In this document: positions 15,612-22,515 of the stretch, in pieces
Layout: each line of letters begins with the position of its first letter
Numbering within the stretch: the first letter of the stretch is position 1
Source: Oscillospiraceae bacterium
GTDB lineage: Bacteria > Bacillota > Clostridia > Oscillospirales > Oscillospiraceae
Direction of reading: 5' to 3'
Length of the DNA stretch: 47,034 bases
Assembly: GCA_017440525.1 (NCBI GenBank)
Contig: JAFSHB010000014.1
Coordinates: forward strand, 1-47,034
The notes under the pieces: model-generated
The model's input: only the letters and a program-made list of their open reading frames with translations
What the model was told of the DNA's origin: nothing
The model's database searches: none
Translations under genes and position numbers: made by a program

Positions 15612-16874
15612 TTAGTCGCTCTGTGCTTCGCAGACGAGCCCCTGCTCCTGCAGGACGCGGAAGAAGTGGTATTCCAGTCTGCTCTCACGGATGTTTCGGA
15701 TGATGTTGATGCAGGTCTTTTCTCCATAGGATATCACACCGCAGTTGTGGGGCGCGGCGGCCTGCACACCGAGGATAAAGTCCATCCGTGTGACGAAGCC
15801 TGCCATCTCCTCCGGCAGCACCACAAGACCAAGATTGGAGAGTGTCAGGCAGGACTTCCGCTCGCCCACCGTGTCGAACACCGCTTTCATCACCGCGTTT
15901 TTGATGAAAAGGGGCAGCAGCTTCACCGCTAAGGCCCGCTCGGAGCCAACATTGACCGCGATCTTCATGCCCATCTGCTTGGGCGTGATCTCAGATGCCA
16001 TGTGGTGCGAGACCAGCTTGCAGATCTCATCCAAGGTGTAGTCTCCCAGCCGCGGCAGGATCTCCGGTGTGGTATAGAGCGCGAAGTTCCGAAGGGTCCG
16101 GGAGGGGAAGAGCTTTCGCAGGTTCACCGGGATCAGCACCTTGAGAGGCTTTCTCCTGCGCCTGTCTGAGACCTGCTCCTTTTGCAGTCTCTGCAAGGCA
16201 TCCATCAGCGCCGCACAGAGAAAGGCCGTGGCGGTGACACCGTAGGTATGGGCCTTTTCCAAAAGAGCCGCCGTATCCAGGGTCAGGCAGACCAGCCTTT
16301 GACGATCCGGCGTGCCGCTCAGATGCCATGCCGTCCGCTCCCGGCGGTCAGCCGGGACAGGGCCTGCATATTTTAAGAAGCTGTCCTCCAATTCCTCTGC
16401 GGCGGGTGCTTCCGCACAGTCCAGGATGCCATGGGTGCAGGGGATCGAAACACCGTACTTCTGCCGCAGATACTCTGCGGTCAGGGTCTTTAAAAAGACC
16501 AGCGCACCGTTGCCGTCGGTGAGGGAATGGAACACCTCCACGGCGATGCGGCAGTCGTAGGCGATCACGCGGAAGGCGCTCTTTCGCACCTCCTCCTTCC
16601 CCATGGGCATGAGGGGCGCTCCATATTCCTCCGAGAGCCCGGGCGCTTCGGGGAGCTCCTGCAGATAATACCAGAAAAGTCCCTTGCGGAGCCGGGCGCA
16701 TAAGGAGGGGAAGCGCTTGGCTGTCACATCCAGCGCCGCCTGCAGGACCGCTTTATCCACAGGCTCTGTCAGCGTCACAGACACGCGGAACAGATTGCTC
16801 CACTCCCGCCGCCTTGCGGCAGGATAGATCTTTGCGGCATTGTCCAGCCGCAGCCAGCGAAGCTGCTTTGCCAT
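15612..16874 (-). CDS. Condensation-like acyltransferase (alcohol acetyltransferase-like)
   Basis: A 420-residue member of the CoA-dependent acyltransferase/condensation-domain superfamily. The key active-site motif HxxxDG is seen as EVFHSLTDGNGALVFLKTL, and the second half has NLRKLFPSRTLRNFALYTTP and a late SNLGLVVLPEEM, all usual for this fold. Relatives are annotated alcohol O-acetyltransferase or PapA-like. Acyl donor and acceptor are unknown. I chose the ATG at 16874 because GGGAGG lies 8 bp upstream; readings to 16964 run into the divergent promoter region. It is first in a minus-strand group with the zinc-ribbon membrane protein and EamA transporter, interrupted only by a hairpin element. 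Confidence 0.8.
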   Translation of the reverse strand: MAKQLRWLRLDNAAKIYPAARRREWSNLFRVSVTLTEPVDKAVLQAALDVTAKRFPSLCARLRKGLFWYYLQELPEAPGLSEEYGAPLMPMGKEEVRKSAFRVIAYDCRIAVEVFHSLTDGNGALVFLKTLTAEYLRQKYGVSIPCTHGILDCAEAPAAEELEDSFLKYAGPVPADRRERTAWHLSGTPDRQRLVCLTLDTAALLEKAHTYGVTATAFLCAALMDALQRLQKEQVSDRRRRKPLKVLIPVNLRKLFPSRTLRNFALYTTPEILPRLGDYTLDEICKLVSHHMASEITPKQMGMKIAVNVGSERALAVKLLPLFIKNAVMKAVFDTVGERKSCLTLSNLGLVVLPEEMAGFVTRMDFILGVQAAAPHNCGVISYGEKTCINIIRNIRESRLEYHFFRVLQEQGLVCEAQSD

Positions 16875-16902
16875 GGCGCGCCCTCCCTTCAAAATTTCCC
16901 CT

Positions 16903-16931
16903 ATCATATCACATGCGCCCGGATTTGGAAA
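16903..16931 (-). promoter_or_regulatory. Promoter of condensation-like acyltransferase gene
   Basis: On the minus strand TTTCCA (16926-16931), 17 bp, TATGAT (16903-16908). Confidence 0.55.
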
Positions 16932-16949
16932 GGGCCTCCTGAAAATTCG

Positions 16950-16978
16950 TTGACATTTCAACATTAAAACGATATAAT
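16950..16978 (+). promoter_or_regulatory. Consensus sigma-A promoter of the enoate reductase-aconitase X unit
   Basis: TTGACA (16950-16955), exactly 17 bp, TATAAT (16973-16978): perfect in both hexamers. A perfect promoter needs repression, and palindromes overlap it. Confidence 0.9.
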
Positions 16979-16997
16979 TTTATCGTATTATGATAAA
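16969..16997. promoter_or_regulatory. Operator-like overlapping palindromes at the -10
   Basis: ACGATA-TAATTT-TATCGT (16969-16986) covers the -10 hexamer, and TTTATC-N7-GATAAA (16979-16997) covers the likely start of transcription. They share the TATC half-site. No regulator gene is adjacent. Confidence 0.55.
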
Positions 16998-17011
16998 GGA
17001 GCTGATCGATC

Positions 17012-19069
17012 TTGGACGACCGTTACAACGCACTATTCACCCCGTGGAAGATCCGCGATGTGGAGATCAAGAACCGCATCGTCCTGTGTCCCATGGGCGG
17101 CACCTCTCTGTTTGGCTGGATGGAGTTCACCGGCTGCCATTTCGACAAGGAAGCCGCCAATTTCTTCCTCGAGCGGGCAAAGAACAATGTAGGCCTCATC
17201 ATCCCCGGCATCGCTCCCATTCGCGATACGATCCTTGGCAAGTGGCTCTGGAAAAACGAAAAGATGTTCCAAGAGCTGAAGGTGTTCATGGATGAGATCC
17301 ACAAGACCGGTGCCAAGCTCTTTATCCAGCTCACTGCCGGTATGGGCCGGAGCTGGGCGATCACCGATCACATCGCACCTCTGCACAAAAACAAGTTCAC
17401 CCGCGCCCTCATCAAGCCCATCATCGACACCTCCCATGAGCTGGCCAGCCCCAGTGCGTGTCCCTCCCGTTGGGACGAGGAGATCGTCTGCCCCGAGATG
17501 ACCGTGGCCCAGATCCAAGAGATCGTGGAGGCCTTCGCCAAGACCGCCAAGCTCTGCATGGACGCGGGCGTAGACGGTGTGGAGGTCCACGCTGTCCACG
17601 AGGGCTACCTCCTCGACCAGTTCACCATGGAGTTCTTCAACAAGCGCACCGATGAATACGGCGGCAGCTTCGAGAACCGCTACCGTTTCCCCGTGGAGAT
17701 CGTCAAGGCGATCAAAGCCGCCTGCGGCGAAGATTTCCCCGTATCTTTGCGCTACTCCGTAGAGAGCAAGCTCAAGGGCTACCAGAAGGGCGCCATGCCC
17801 GGCGAGGACTTCACGGAGCTGGGCCGCGGTCTGGAAGAGAGCGAGAAGGCCGCCAGGTATCTGCAAGACGCGGGCTATGATATGCTCAATGCCGACAACG
17901 GTACCTACGACTCCTGGTACTGGGCCCATCCACCCATGTATATGCCCCAGAACTGCAATCTGGAGAGCGTTTCCCACATCAAAAAATTCGTGGATATCCC
18001 GGTGGTCTGCGCCGGCCGCATGGAGCCAGAGGTGGGCGCACAGGCCATCGCAGACGGGCGCATCGATGCCATGGGCGTGGCACGCCAGTTCCTTGCAGAT
18101 CCCGAATGGATCACCAAGCTGATCGAGGATCGTGTGGAGGATATCCGCCCCTGCATCTGCTGTCACGCAGGCTGCTTCAATTTCTGCAAGCACAAGGGCC
18201 ATGCCAACGACCAGTCTCTGTCTGATACCAGAGGTCTGGCCCGCTGCGCGATCGATCCTCCCACCATGCAGTCGAAAAAATATGTCATCAAGCCTGCCAA
18301 GAAGTGCAAGACCGTGGCTGTCATCGGCGGCGGCATCGGCGGCATGGAATCCGCGCTGGTGCTGGCCAAGCGCGGCCACAAGGTGACGCTGTATGAAAAG
18401 TCCGACCGCCTCGGCGGTGTGTTCATCGCGGCGGCCGCGCCTTCTTACAAGGAAAAGGACAAGGCCCTGATCGAATGGTACCGCCGTGAAGTCGGCAAGT
18501 ACCCCATCGAGGTCAAGCTGAACACCGAGGTAACGGATATCGCGTCCCTCAAGGCCGATGAGATCATCATCGCCACCGGCTCCGTCGCCAACCGCATCCC
18601 TGTGCCCGGCATCGAGAAGGGCGTGCAGGCTGTGGACTTCCTGCTGGGCAAGAAGGAGGCAGGAGAGGATGTCGTCATCATCGGCGGCGGTCTGACCGGC
18701 TGTGAGATCGCCTATGAGCTGTATCTGCAAGGCAAAAAGCCCACTATCGTGGAGATGAAGGAGGACCTGATCGCCGTGACCGGCGTGTGCCTTGCAAACT
18801 CCAGCTATCTTCGTGATTTCTTCGAGACCAACAAGGTCCCCGTGTACTTAAAGACCGGGCTCCTGTCTGTGGAAGACGACGGCGTCACCGTGGAGCAGGA
18901 CGGCAAGCAGATAAAGCTCCATGCCGATACGGTCATCCTCTCCACCGGCTACAAGCCGTCCCCGGCCGCCCCCAAGGGCAGACATATCCACCTTGTGGGC
19001 GACTGCGACAAGGTCGGCAACCTCCGCTCCGTCATCTGGGGCGCGTGGGATATCTGCATGAAGCTGTAA
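17012..19069 (+). CDS. Old-yellow-enzyme/2-enoate reductase-type flavoprotein
   Basis: A 685-residue two-part enzyme. Residues 1-390 are an FMN TIM barrel of the OYE family (NALFTPWKIRDVEIKNR, then FNKRTDEYGGSFENRYRFP, the usual substrate-side motif). A [4Fe-4S] cysteine cluster follows (CICCHAGC and the later RCAIDP). Residues 420-685 bind FAD/NAD(P)H (VAVIGGGIGGMESALVLAKR; VVIIGGGLTGCEIAYELYLQ). This architecture is shared by 2-enoate reductases, 2,4-dienoyl-CoA reductases and BaiCD/BaiH-like enzymes that reduce activated C=C bonds. The TTG at 17012 is the start: AAGGAG lies 10 bp upstream and the consensus promoter 30 bp before. It precedes aconitase X genes, so a dehydration-then-reduction route is likely. 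The exact substrate is not known. Confidence 0.88.
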   Translation: MDDRYNALFTPWKIRDVEIKNRIVLCPMGGTSLFGWMEFTGCHFDKEAANFFLERAKNNVGLIIPGIAPIRDTILGKWLWKNEKMFQELKVFMDEIHKTGAKLFIQLTAGMGRSWAITDHIAPLHKNKFTRALIKPIIDTSHELASPSACPSRWDEEIVCPEMTVAQIQEIVEAFAKTAKLCMDAGVDGVEVHAVHEGYLLDQFTMEFFNKRTDEYGGSFENRYRFPVEIVKAIKAACGEDFPVSLRYSVESKLKGYQKGAMPGEDFTELGRGLEESEKAARYLQDAGYDMLNADNGTYDSWYWAHPPMYMPQNCNLESVSHIKKFVDIPVVCAGRMEPEVGAQAIADGRIDAMGVARQFLADPEWITKLIEDRVEDIRPCICCHAGCFNFCKHKGHANDQSLSDTRGLARCAIDPPTMQSKKYVIKPAKKCKTVAVIGGGIGGMESALVLAKRGHKVTLYEKSDRLGGVFIAAAAPSYKEKDKALIEWYRREVGKYPIEVKLNTEVTDIASLKADEIIIATGSVANRIPVPGIEKGVQAVDFLLGKKEAGEDVVIIGGGLTGCEIAYELYLQGKKPTIVEMKEDLIAVTGVCLANSSYLRDFFETNKVPVYLKTGLLSVEDDGVTVEQDGKQIKLHADTVILSTGYKPSPAAPKGRHIHLVGDCDKVGNLRSVIWGAWDICMKL

Positions 19070-19088
19070 GCTTCATGCAGATATCCCA
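19046..19088. repeat. Perfect 20-bp fold-back palindrome spanning a stop codon
   Basis: Arms at 19046-19065 and 19069-19088 are exact reverse complements around the loop GTA, with the stop codon at the centre. No T-tract follows on either strand. It looks like an inverted duplication of the gene's last codons. Confidence 0.9.
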
Positions 19089-19109
19089 AATGAAGAATTA
19101 AAAATGAAT

Positions 19110-19170
19110 AATTGATGTGTCGCCGATGGCGACGGATCGAATCAGTCCGGCGCAGCCGGACACCTCAATT
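19110..19170. repeat. MITE-like double-hairpin repeat, copy 2
   Basis: Inverted ends AATTGATGTGTC and GACACCTCAATT (one mismatch) enclose hairpins GTCGCC-GAT-GGCGAC (19119-19133) and TCCGGC-GCA-GCCGGA (19146-19160). Same design as 1562-1622, reversed. AT-rich sequence flanks it. Confidence 0.7.
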
Positions 19171-19224
19171 TTTCATTTTACACTTTTCATTTTTCATTTA
19201 CTAAAACTACAAGGAGCGATATCT

Positions 19225-20505
19225 ATGTATCTGACCCCTGAACAGCAGGGGCTCTTGGACGGTGCCAAAGGCGAGACCATGGCGAAAGTCATGAAGACCC
19301 TGGTCATGTACGGCGAAGTCTTCGGCGCGGACAAGATGGTCCCCGTCACGAGCAAGCACAACCACCTCGTCACTTCCTTCGGCCTGAAAGCACTGACCCC
19401 TGTGTATGGGCTCATGGACGAGCTGATCGAAGCAGGTGCGGTGTCTCAGCAGACCTTCTCCGCAGATCCCAGACCTGTGGATAAGAATGTGCCTGCCAAC
19501 TTCCTGCAAAACCTTATCTTCCATAAATTCATGTATTCCAAGCAAGCGCCCTACGAAGAACAGCTGAAGAAGCTGGGTCTGATGGATGAGGATGCTTTTT
19601 CCTGCGCCTGCTACCTCGACCAGATGGGAAACAAGCCGCAAAAGGGCGAGATCCTCAGCTGGGCAGAGAGCTCTGCCGTAGTCTATGCCAACTCCGTCCT
19701 CGGTGCAAGATGCAACCGCAACTCCGGCATCATGGACATCATGGGCTCGATCGCAGGCTTCGTGCCCCACTTCGGTCTTTTGACCGATGAGGGCAGAAAA
19801 GCGACATGGATCGTCAAGGTGGAGACCACCGAAAAGCCCGAAGCCCAGCTCCTCGGCTCCGCCATCGGCATGAAGGTCATGGAGGATGTGCCCTATGTGG
19901 TCGGCCTCGATAAGTGGCTTGGCACAGAGCTGGATGATGCCGCCTGTGCCTGGCTCAAGGACTTCGGTGCCGCCACCGCCTCCAACGGCGCGGTGGGCCT
20001 GTACCACATCGAGAACTTGACCCCCGAAGCCAAGGAACAGGGCGAGAGCCTTGTGGCCGATGGTGCCAAGGTCTATGTGATCGACGACGCCGAGCTGGAG
20101 CGGGTCCAGAGAGAATATCCCGTCATCTGGAAGAACGCCGATGCCAGGCCCAAGCTGTGCTTCGTGGGCTGTCCCCATATGAGCCTGCAGCAGCTGAAGG
20201 ATTGGACGGAGAATGTGGAGCAGGGCCTTGCCGCAAGCGGCAAAAAGAAGGTCTGTATCCCCACGGTGTTCACCACAGCGCCCGCAGTCAGGAAGGAATT
20301 TGAAAAGACCGACTATGCCGAGCGGCTCAAAAAGACAGGGATCATCCTCTCCTGCATCTGCCCGCTTATGTACATGAACAATCCGCTGTGCGGCCCCATG
20401 CCCGTCATCACCTGCTCCAACAAGCTCCGCACCTACACCACGGCGCGGTATTATAAGGAAGCCCAGATCCTTTCCTACATCACCAAAGGAGGTGTGGACG
20501 CATGA
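19225..20505 (+). CDS. Aconitase X, large subunit (DUF521)
   Basis: A 426-residue catalytic subunit of aconitase X. Visible hallmarks are MYLTPEQQGLLDGAKGE at the start, SVLGARCNRNSGIMDIMGSI, FVGCPHMSLQQL and CICPLMYMNNPLCGPMPVIT, which carry the cysteines that hold the iron or Fe-S site. Characterised aconitase X enzymes are dehydratases: cis-3-hydroxy-L-proline dehydratase in some bacteria and phosphomevalonate dehydratase in archaea. Other substrates are likely in Clostridia. The ATG at 19225 follows AAGGAG. The stop overlaps the small-subunit start (ATGA), implying translational coupling. The neighbouring enoate reductase suggests that the unsaturated product is reduced next. Confidence 0.9.
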   Translation: MYLTPEQQGLLDGAKGETMAKVMKTLVMYGEVFGADKMVPVTSKHNHLVTSFGLKALTPVYGLMDELIEAGAVSQQTFSADPRPVDKNVPANFLQNLIFHKFMYSKQAPYEEQLKKLGLMDEDAFSCACYLDQMGNKPQKGEILSWAESSAVVYANSVLGARCNRNSGIMDIMGSIAGFVPHFGLLTDEGRKATWIVKVETTEKPEAQLLGSAIGMKVMEDVPYVVGLDKWLGTELDDAACAWLKDFGAATASNGAVGLYHIENLTPEAKEQGESLVADGAKVYVIDDAELERVQREYPVIWKNADARPKLCFVGCPHMSLQQLKDWTENVEQGLAASGKKKVCIPTVFTTAPAVRKEFEKTDYAERLKKTGIILSCICPLMYMNNPLCGPMPVITCSNKLRTYTTARYYKEAQILSYITKGGVDA

Positions 20506-20945
20506 GAGAGTTCAAAGGAAGAGTGGTCGCCCCCGGCACGGTGACGGCCGAAGCACTGGTCTCCCACGGCGGCCTGAACACCTTGGCCTCCTTCCAGAAG
20601 GCACTGCAGTTCGGCGATAAGACCGCCACCTGCGGCGATCAGAACAACCCCGACCTCTACGGCAAGCAGATGGCAGGCAAGGCCTTGTGTCTGCCCCGCA
20701 CCATCGGCTCCACCACAGGCGGCCTCGTGCTGTACTGCGCCTGCTCCATGAACAGACAGCCTGCGTGCCTGCTGTTCTCCGAGCCGATCGACTCTCTGGC
20801 GGCGGCAGGCTCCATCCTGGCCTCCGTGTGGCTGCCCGATGCCAAGATGCCCGTGATCGACAGCCTTGGCGAAGAGTTCCTGAACTTCGTCCAAGACGGC
20901 CAGACCATCACCCTCAAGGAAGACGGCACAGTGGTCGTCGCATAA
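20502..20945 (+). CDS. Aconitase X, small (swivel) subunit (DUF126)
   Basis: A 147-residue swivelling-domain subunit. It has the usual KGRVVAPGTVTAEALVS start, an SHGGLN segment in the position of the domain's substrate loop, LCLPRTIGSTTGG in the middle and a PVIDSL segment before the end. With the large subunit it forms the active dehydratase, closing over the substrate. The gene overlaps the large subunit by 4 bp (ATGA) and is followed by a strong terminator, so the transcription unit is the flavoenzyme plus two aconitase X subunits, subject to the palindrome and repeat at 19046-19170 not separating them. Confidence 0.9.
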   Translation: MREFKGRVVAPGTVTAEALVSHGGLNTLASFQKALQFGDKTATCGDQNNPDLYGKQMAGKALCLPRTIGSTTGGLVLYCACSMNRQPACLLFSEPIDSLAAAGSILASVWLPDAKMPVIDSLGEEFLNFVQDGQTITLKEDGTVVVA

Positions 20946-20948
20946 AAG

Positions 20949-20982
20949 AACGAGGCATCCTTTCAAGGATGCCTCGTTTATC
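20949..20982 (+). terminator. Terminator of the aconitase X unit
   Basis: AACGAGGCATCCTT / AAGGATGCCTCGTT, a 14-bp stem with a 2-nt apex, followed by TTATCG. The short T-tract makes it moderate. Confidence 0.8.
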
Positions 20983-20999
20983 GCATGTAAAGTTTTGTT

Positions 21000-21458
21000 T
21001 TAAAGCTCACTTAGGAAAGGGATCAGATTCCCATCCGGCGCTACAGTATAGCCAAACCATACTTCGTTATTGTCAGTCATTACCGCTATGATGGCTGTTT
21101 TATTACCATTTTTAAGAGCAACAGCAAGCGGGAGAGAATACTCAGAGATCGTATCCACCATTTCCTCCATGCTTCGTTTTTCGGCATATACTGCAACCAT
21201 TACTGTTTCTTCTCCCAATTCTTCCACATAGTATTGCTCAGAAATACATTTGGCAATTGCTTCAAAAACAATTTTGTCCGCTGATTCGGTAAGCACCTTT
21301 GACTGTTCTTCTAGACACACCTGATGTTGGCTGGTTAAGTCTTTATAGTTTGCATACAAAGTATTATAGTCATTTTGGGTCGCACTTACTGCAATAGTTG
21401 CAAAAACTCCATATATTACAAGAACTATAATAGCAGCAATTTTTAAGAATTTTTTCAT
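21000..21458 (-). CDS. Membrane-anchored hypothetical protein
   Basis: A 152-residue protein with one N-terminal hydrophobic helix (FLKIAAIIVLVIYGVFATIA) and an exported-looking domain that begins with a short coiled-coil stretch (NDYNTLYANYKDLTSQHQVC). I do not recognise the domain. Its sequence is much more AT-rich than the flanking genes, with many AAA and ATT codons, so it probably arrived by transfer. AAGGAGATCCT precedes the ATG at 21458. It is divergent from an XRE regulator, and the palindrome at 21530-21561 lies between them, suggesting control by that regulator. Confidence 0.7.
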   Translation of the reverse strand: MKKFLKIAAIIVLVIYGVFATIAVSATQNDYNTLYANYKDLTSQHQVCLEEQSKVLTESADKIVFEAIAKCISEQYYVEELGEETVMVAVYAEKRSMEEMVDTISEYSLPLAVALKNGNKTAIIAVMTDNNEVWFGYTVAPDGNLIPFLSEL

Positions 21459-21529
21459 AGGATCTCCTTCTTTCAATTTGCGTTTAGGTGTTGCAGCAAA
21501 ACCATCTTTGCTACACAACATTTTTAGTT

Positions 21530-21561
21530 ATTACGCAGGTGCGTATGCGCATTTGCGTAAT
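21530..21561. promoter_or_regulatory. 32-bp operator-like palindrome between divergent genes
   Basis: Outer arms ATTACGCA and TGCGTAAT are exact complements; the inner 16 bp are also largely symmetric. The unit ACGCA/TGCGT recurs four times, as expected for two dimers of an HTH repressor. Confidence 0.65.
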
Positions 21562-21591
21562 AAATTTTACCAGAGTCCTGAGGTGATCATG

Positions 21592-21834
21592 ATGGGCGTC
21601 AAAGATGTTGTAGTAAAGCGATTTATAGCGTTATGCAACGAAAGAAATATAAAACGAAACGAACTTGCGTATCGCTCCGGTGTGACACCATCTACAGCAT
21701 ATAGCATGGTAGATCCCGATCGAAGAGACATCTCTATCGTAACGATCAAAAAATTTTGCGACGGGTTAGACATTACACTTGGTTCATTCTTTTCAACCAT
21801 AGAATTTGATGCACTGGAACAAGAAATAAAGTAG
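21592..21834 (+). CDS. XRE-family HTH regulator
   Basis: An 80-residue protein with a lambda-repressor-like HTH. ERNIKRNELAYRSGVTPSTA and DISIVTIKKFCDGLDITLGS are the scaffold of the YqaE/SinR-like small regulators. Two ATG codons lie at 21589 and 21592; the second is 6 bp from AGGTG and is preferred. It is AT-rich like the divergent 21000-21458 gene, and both probably share the operator at 21530-21561. A DUF559 element begins 12 bp after its stop codon. Confidence 0.85.
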   Translation: MGVKDVVVKRFIALCNERNIKRNELAYRSGVTPSTAYSMVDPDRRDISIVTIKKFCDGLDITLGSFFSTIEFDALEQEIK

Positions 21835-21845
21835 TATCGAGCGGC

Positions 21846-22309
21846 AAAGCCTCCCTTGCGTACAGGGAGGTGGCACGGCGTAAGCCGTGACGGAGGGATC
21901 GTAAATGCGGTCAAAACAAAATAAGCAGTTGGTACCATTTGCAAAACAGCTACGGAAAGAAATGACCAAAGAAGAGCGGCATCTTTGGTATGACTTTTTG
22001 CGGACATATCCTGTTCGTTTTTCCAGACAAAAAGTATTGGGAAAGTATATTATTGATTTTTACAGTGCAACAGCCCAATTGGTGATCGAACTGGATGGTT
22101 CACAGCACTATGAGGAACATCATATTGACAAAGATGCCGAGCGTACTGCATTTCTTGAAAACTATGGCCTGACTATCATTCGTATTCCAAACAACGAAGT
22201 CTTTAGTAACTTTCAAGGGGTCTGTGAATACATTGATGTCGCTGTTAAGCGATCCCTCAGTCAAAAATCAAAAGATTTTTGACAGCTCCCTTTACGCAAG
22301 GGAGCCTTT
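21846..22309 (+). mobile_element. Candidate DUF559 gene-carrying element with inverted L/R hairpin ends
   Basis: The left end starts AAAGCCTCCC, forms a stem around TTGCGTACA, then GTGGCACGGCGTAAGCCGTG and ACGGAGGGATCG. The right end, read on the minus strand, starts AAAGGCTCCC, has the near-identical loop TTGCGTAAA, then a TTTTTGACTGAGGGATCG end. Between them is only the DUF559 gene. The L-end supplies the gene's GGAGGG ribosome site and the R-end encodes its last residues. Four gene-less pairs elsewhere in the window have the same L and R types. Mobility is inference. Confidence 0.6.
21905..22282 (+). CDS. DUF559 endonuclease-domain protein
   Basis: A 125-residue Vsr/PD-(D/E)xK-like protein: AKQLRKEMTKEERHLWYDFL, VRFSRQKVLGKYIIDFYSAT, LVIELDGSQHYEEH and LTIIRIPNNEVFSN. 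The D of YIIDFY, the E of VIELDG and the Q-H pair match DUF559 active-site positions, so it could be a functional nuclease. The family's role is unknown. The ribosome site GGAGGG is part of the left hairpin repeat and the C-terminus (SLSQKSKDF) is encoded in the right one, so gene and ends evolved as one unit. AT content is high. It lies in an accessory patch with an XRE pair. Confidence 0.88.
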   Translation: MRSKQNKQLVPFAKQLRKEMTKEERHLWYDFLRTYPVRFSRQKVLGKYIIDFYSATAQLVIELDGSQHYEEHHIDKDAERTAFLENYGLTIIRIPNNEVFSNFQGVCEYIDVAVKRSLSQKSKDF

Positions 22310-22351
22310 GGGGCTGTCTCAATCGCAAGCATCCTCTTATAAAACTGATAA

Positions 22352-22380
22352 AAAAGAGCGGCGTTTGCCGCTCTTTTATT
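22352..22380. terminator. Bidirectional terminator between DUF559 patch and helicase gene
   Basis: AAAAGAGCGGC-GTTT-GCCGCTCTTTT, an 11-bp stem with A/T flanks. It can end the 22.5-41.6 kb minus-strand cluster. Confidence 0.85.
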
Positions 22381-22414
22381 CTGCCTTGGGCAGGGGATGA
22401 TCGCATCAGCAAAC

Positions 22415-22467
22415 AGCTCCCTCTGATGAGGGGCTGTTGTGTTGATGCCTCCACCGGGCGGACACGC
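22415..22467. repeat. Fragments of two repeat families
   Basis: AGCTCCCTCTGATGAGGGGC (22415-22434) is a solo R-end tip hairpin. CCTCCACCGGGCGGACACGC (22448-22467) is identical to 41991-42010. Confidence 0.6.
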
Positions 22468-22515
22468 AAGTATGCTCGATGTTTGCATAGTTGTCTTCTG
22501 CAGCTATTTTCCTGT

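Noticed and set aside
17033-18730. A 565-codon minus-strand ORF opposite the flavoenzyme
   Set aside because: No ribosome site and no recognised motif; the plus-strand gene has all cofactor motifs.
21846-22309. The DUF559 unit as a classical insertion sequence
   Set aside because: The protein is a nuclease-like fold without transposase motifs, and no target duplication is obvious, so it is listed only as a candidate mobile unit.
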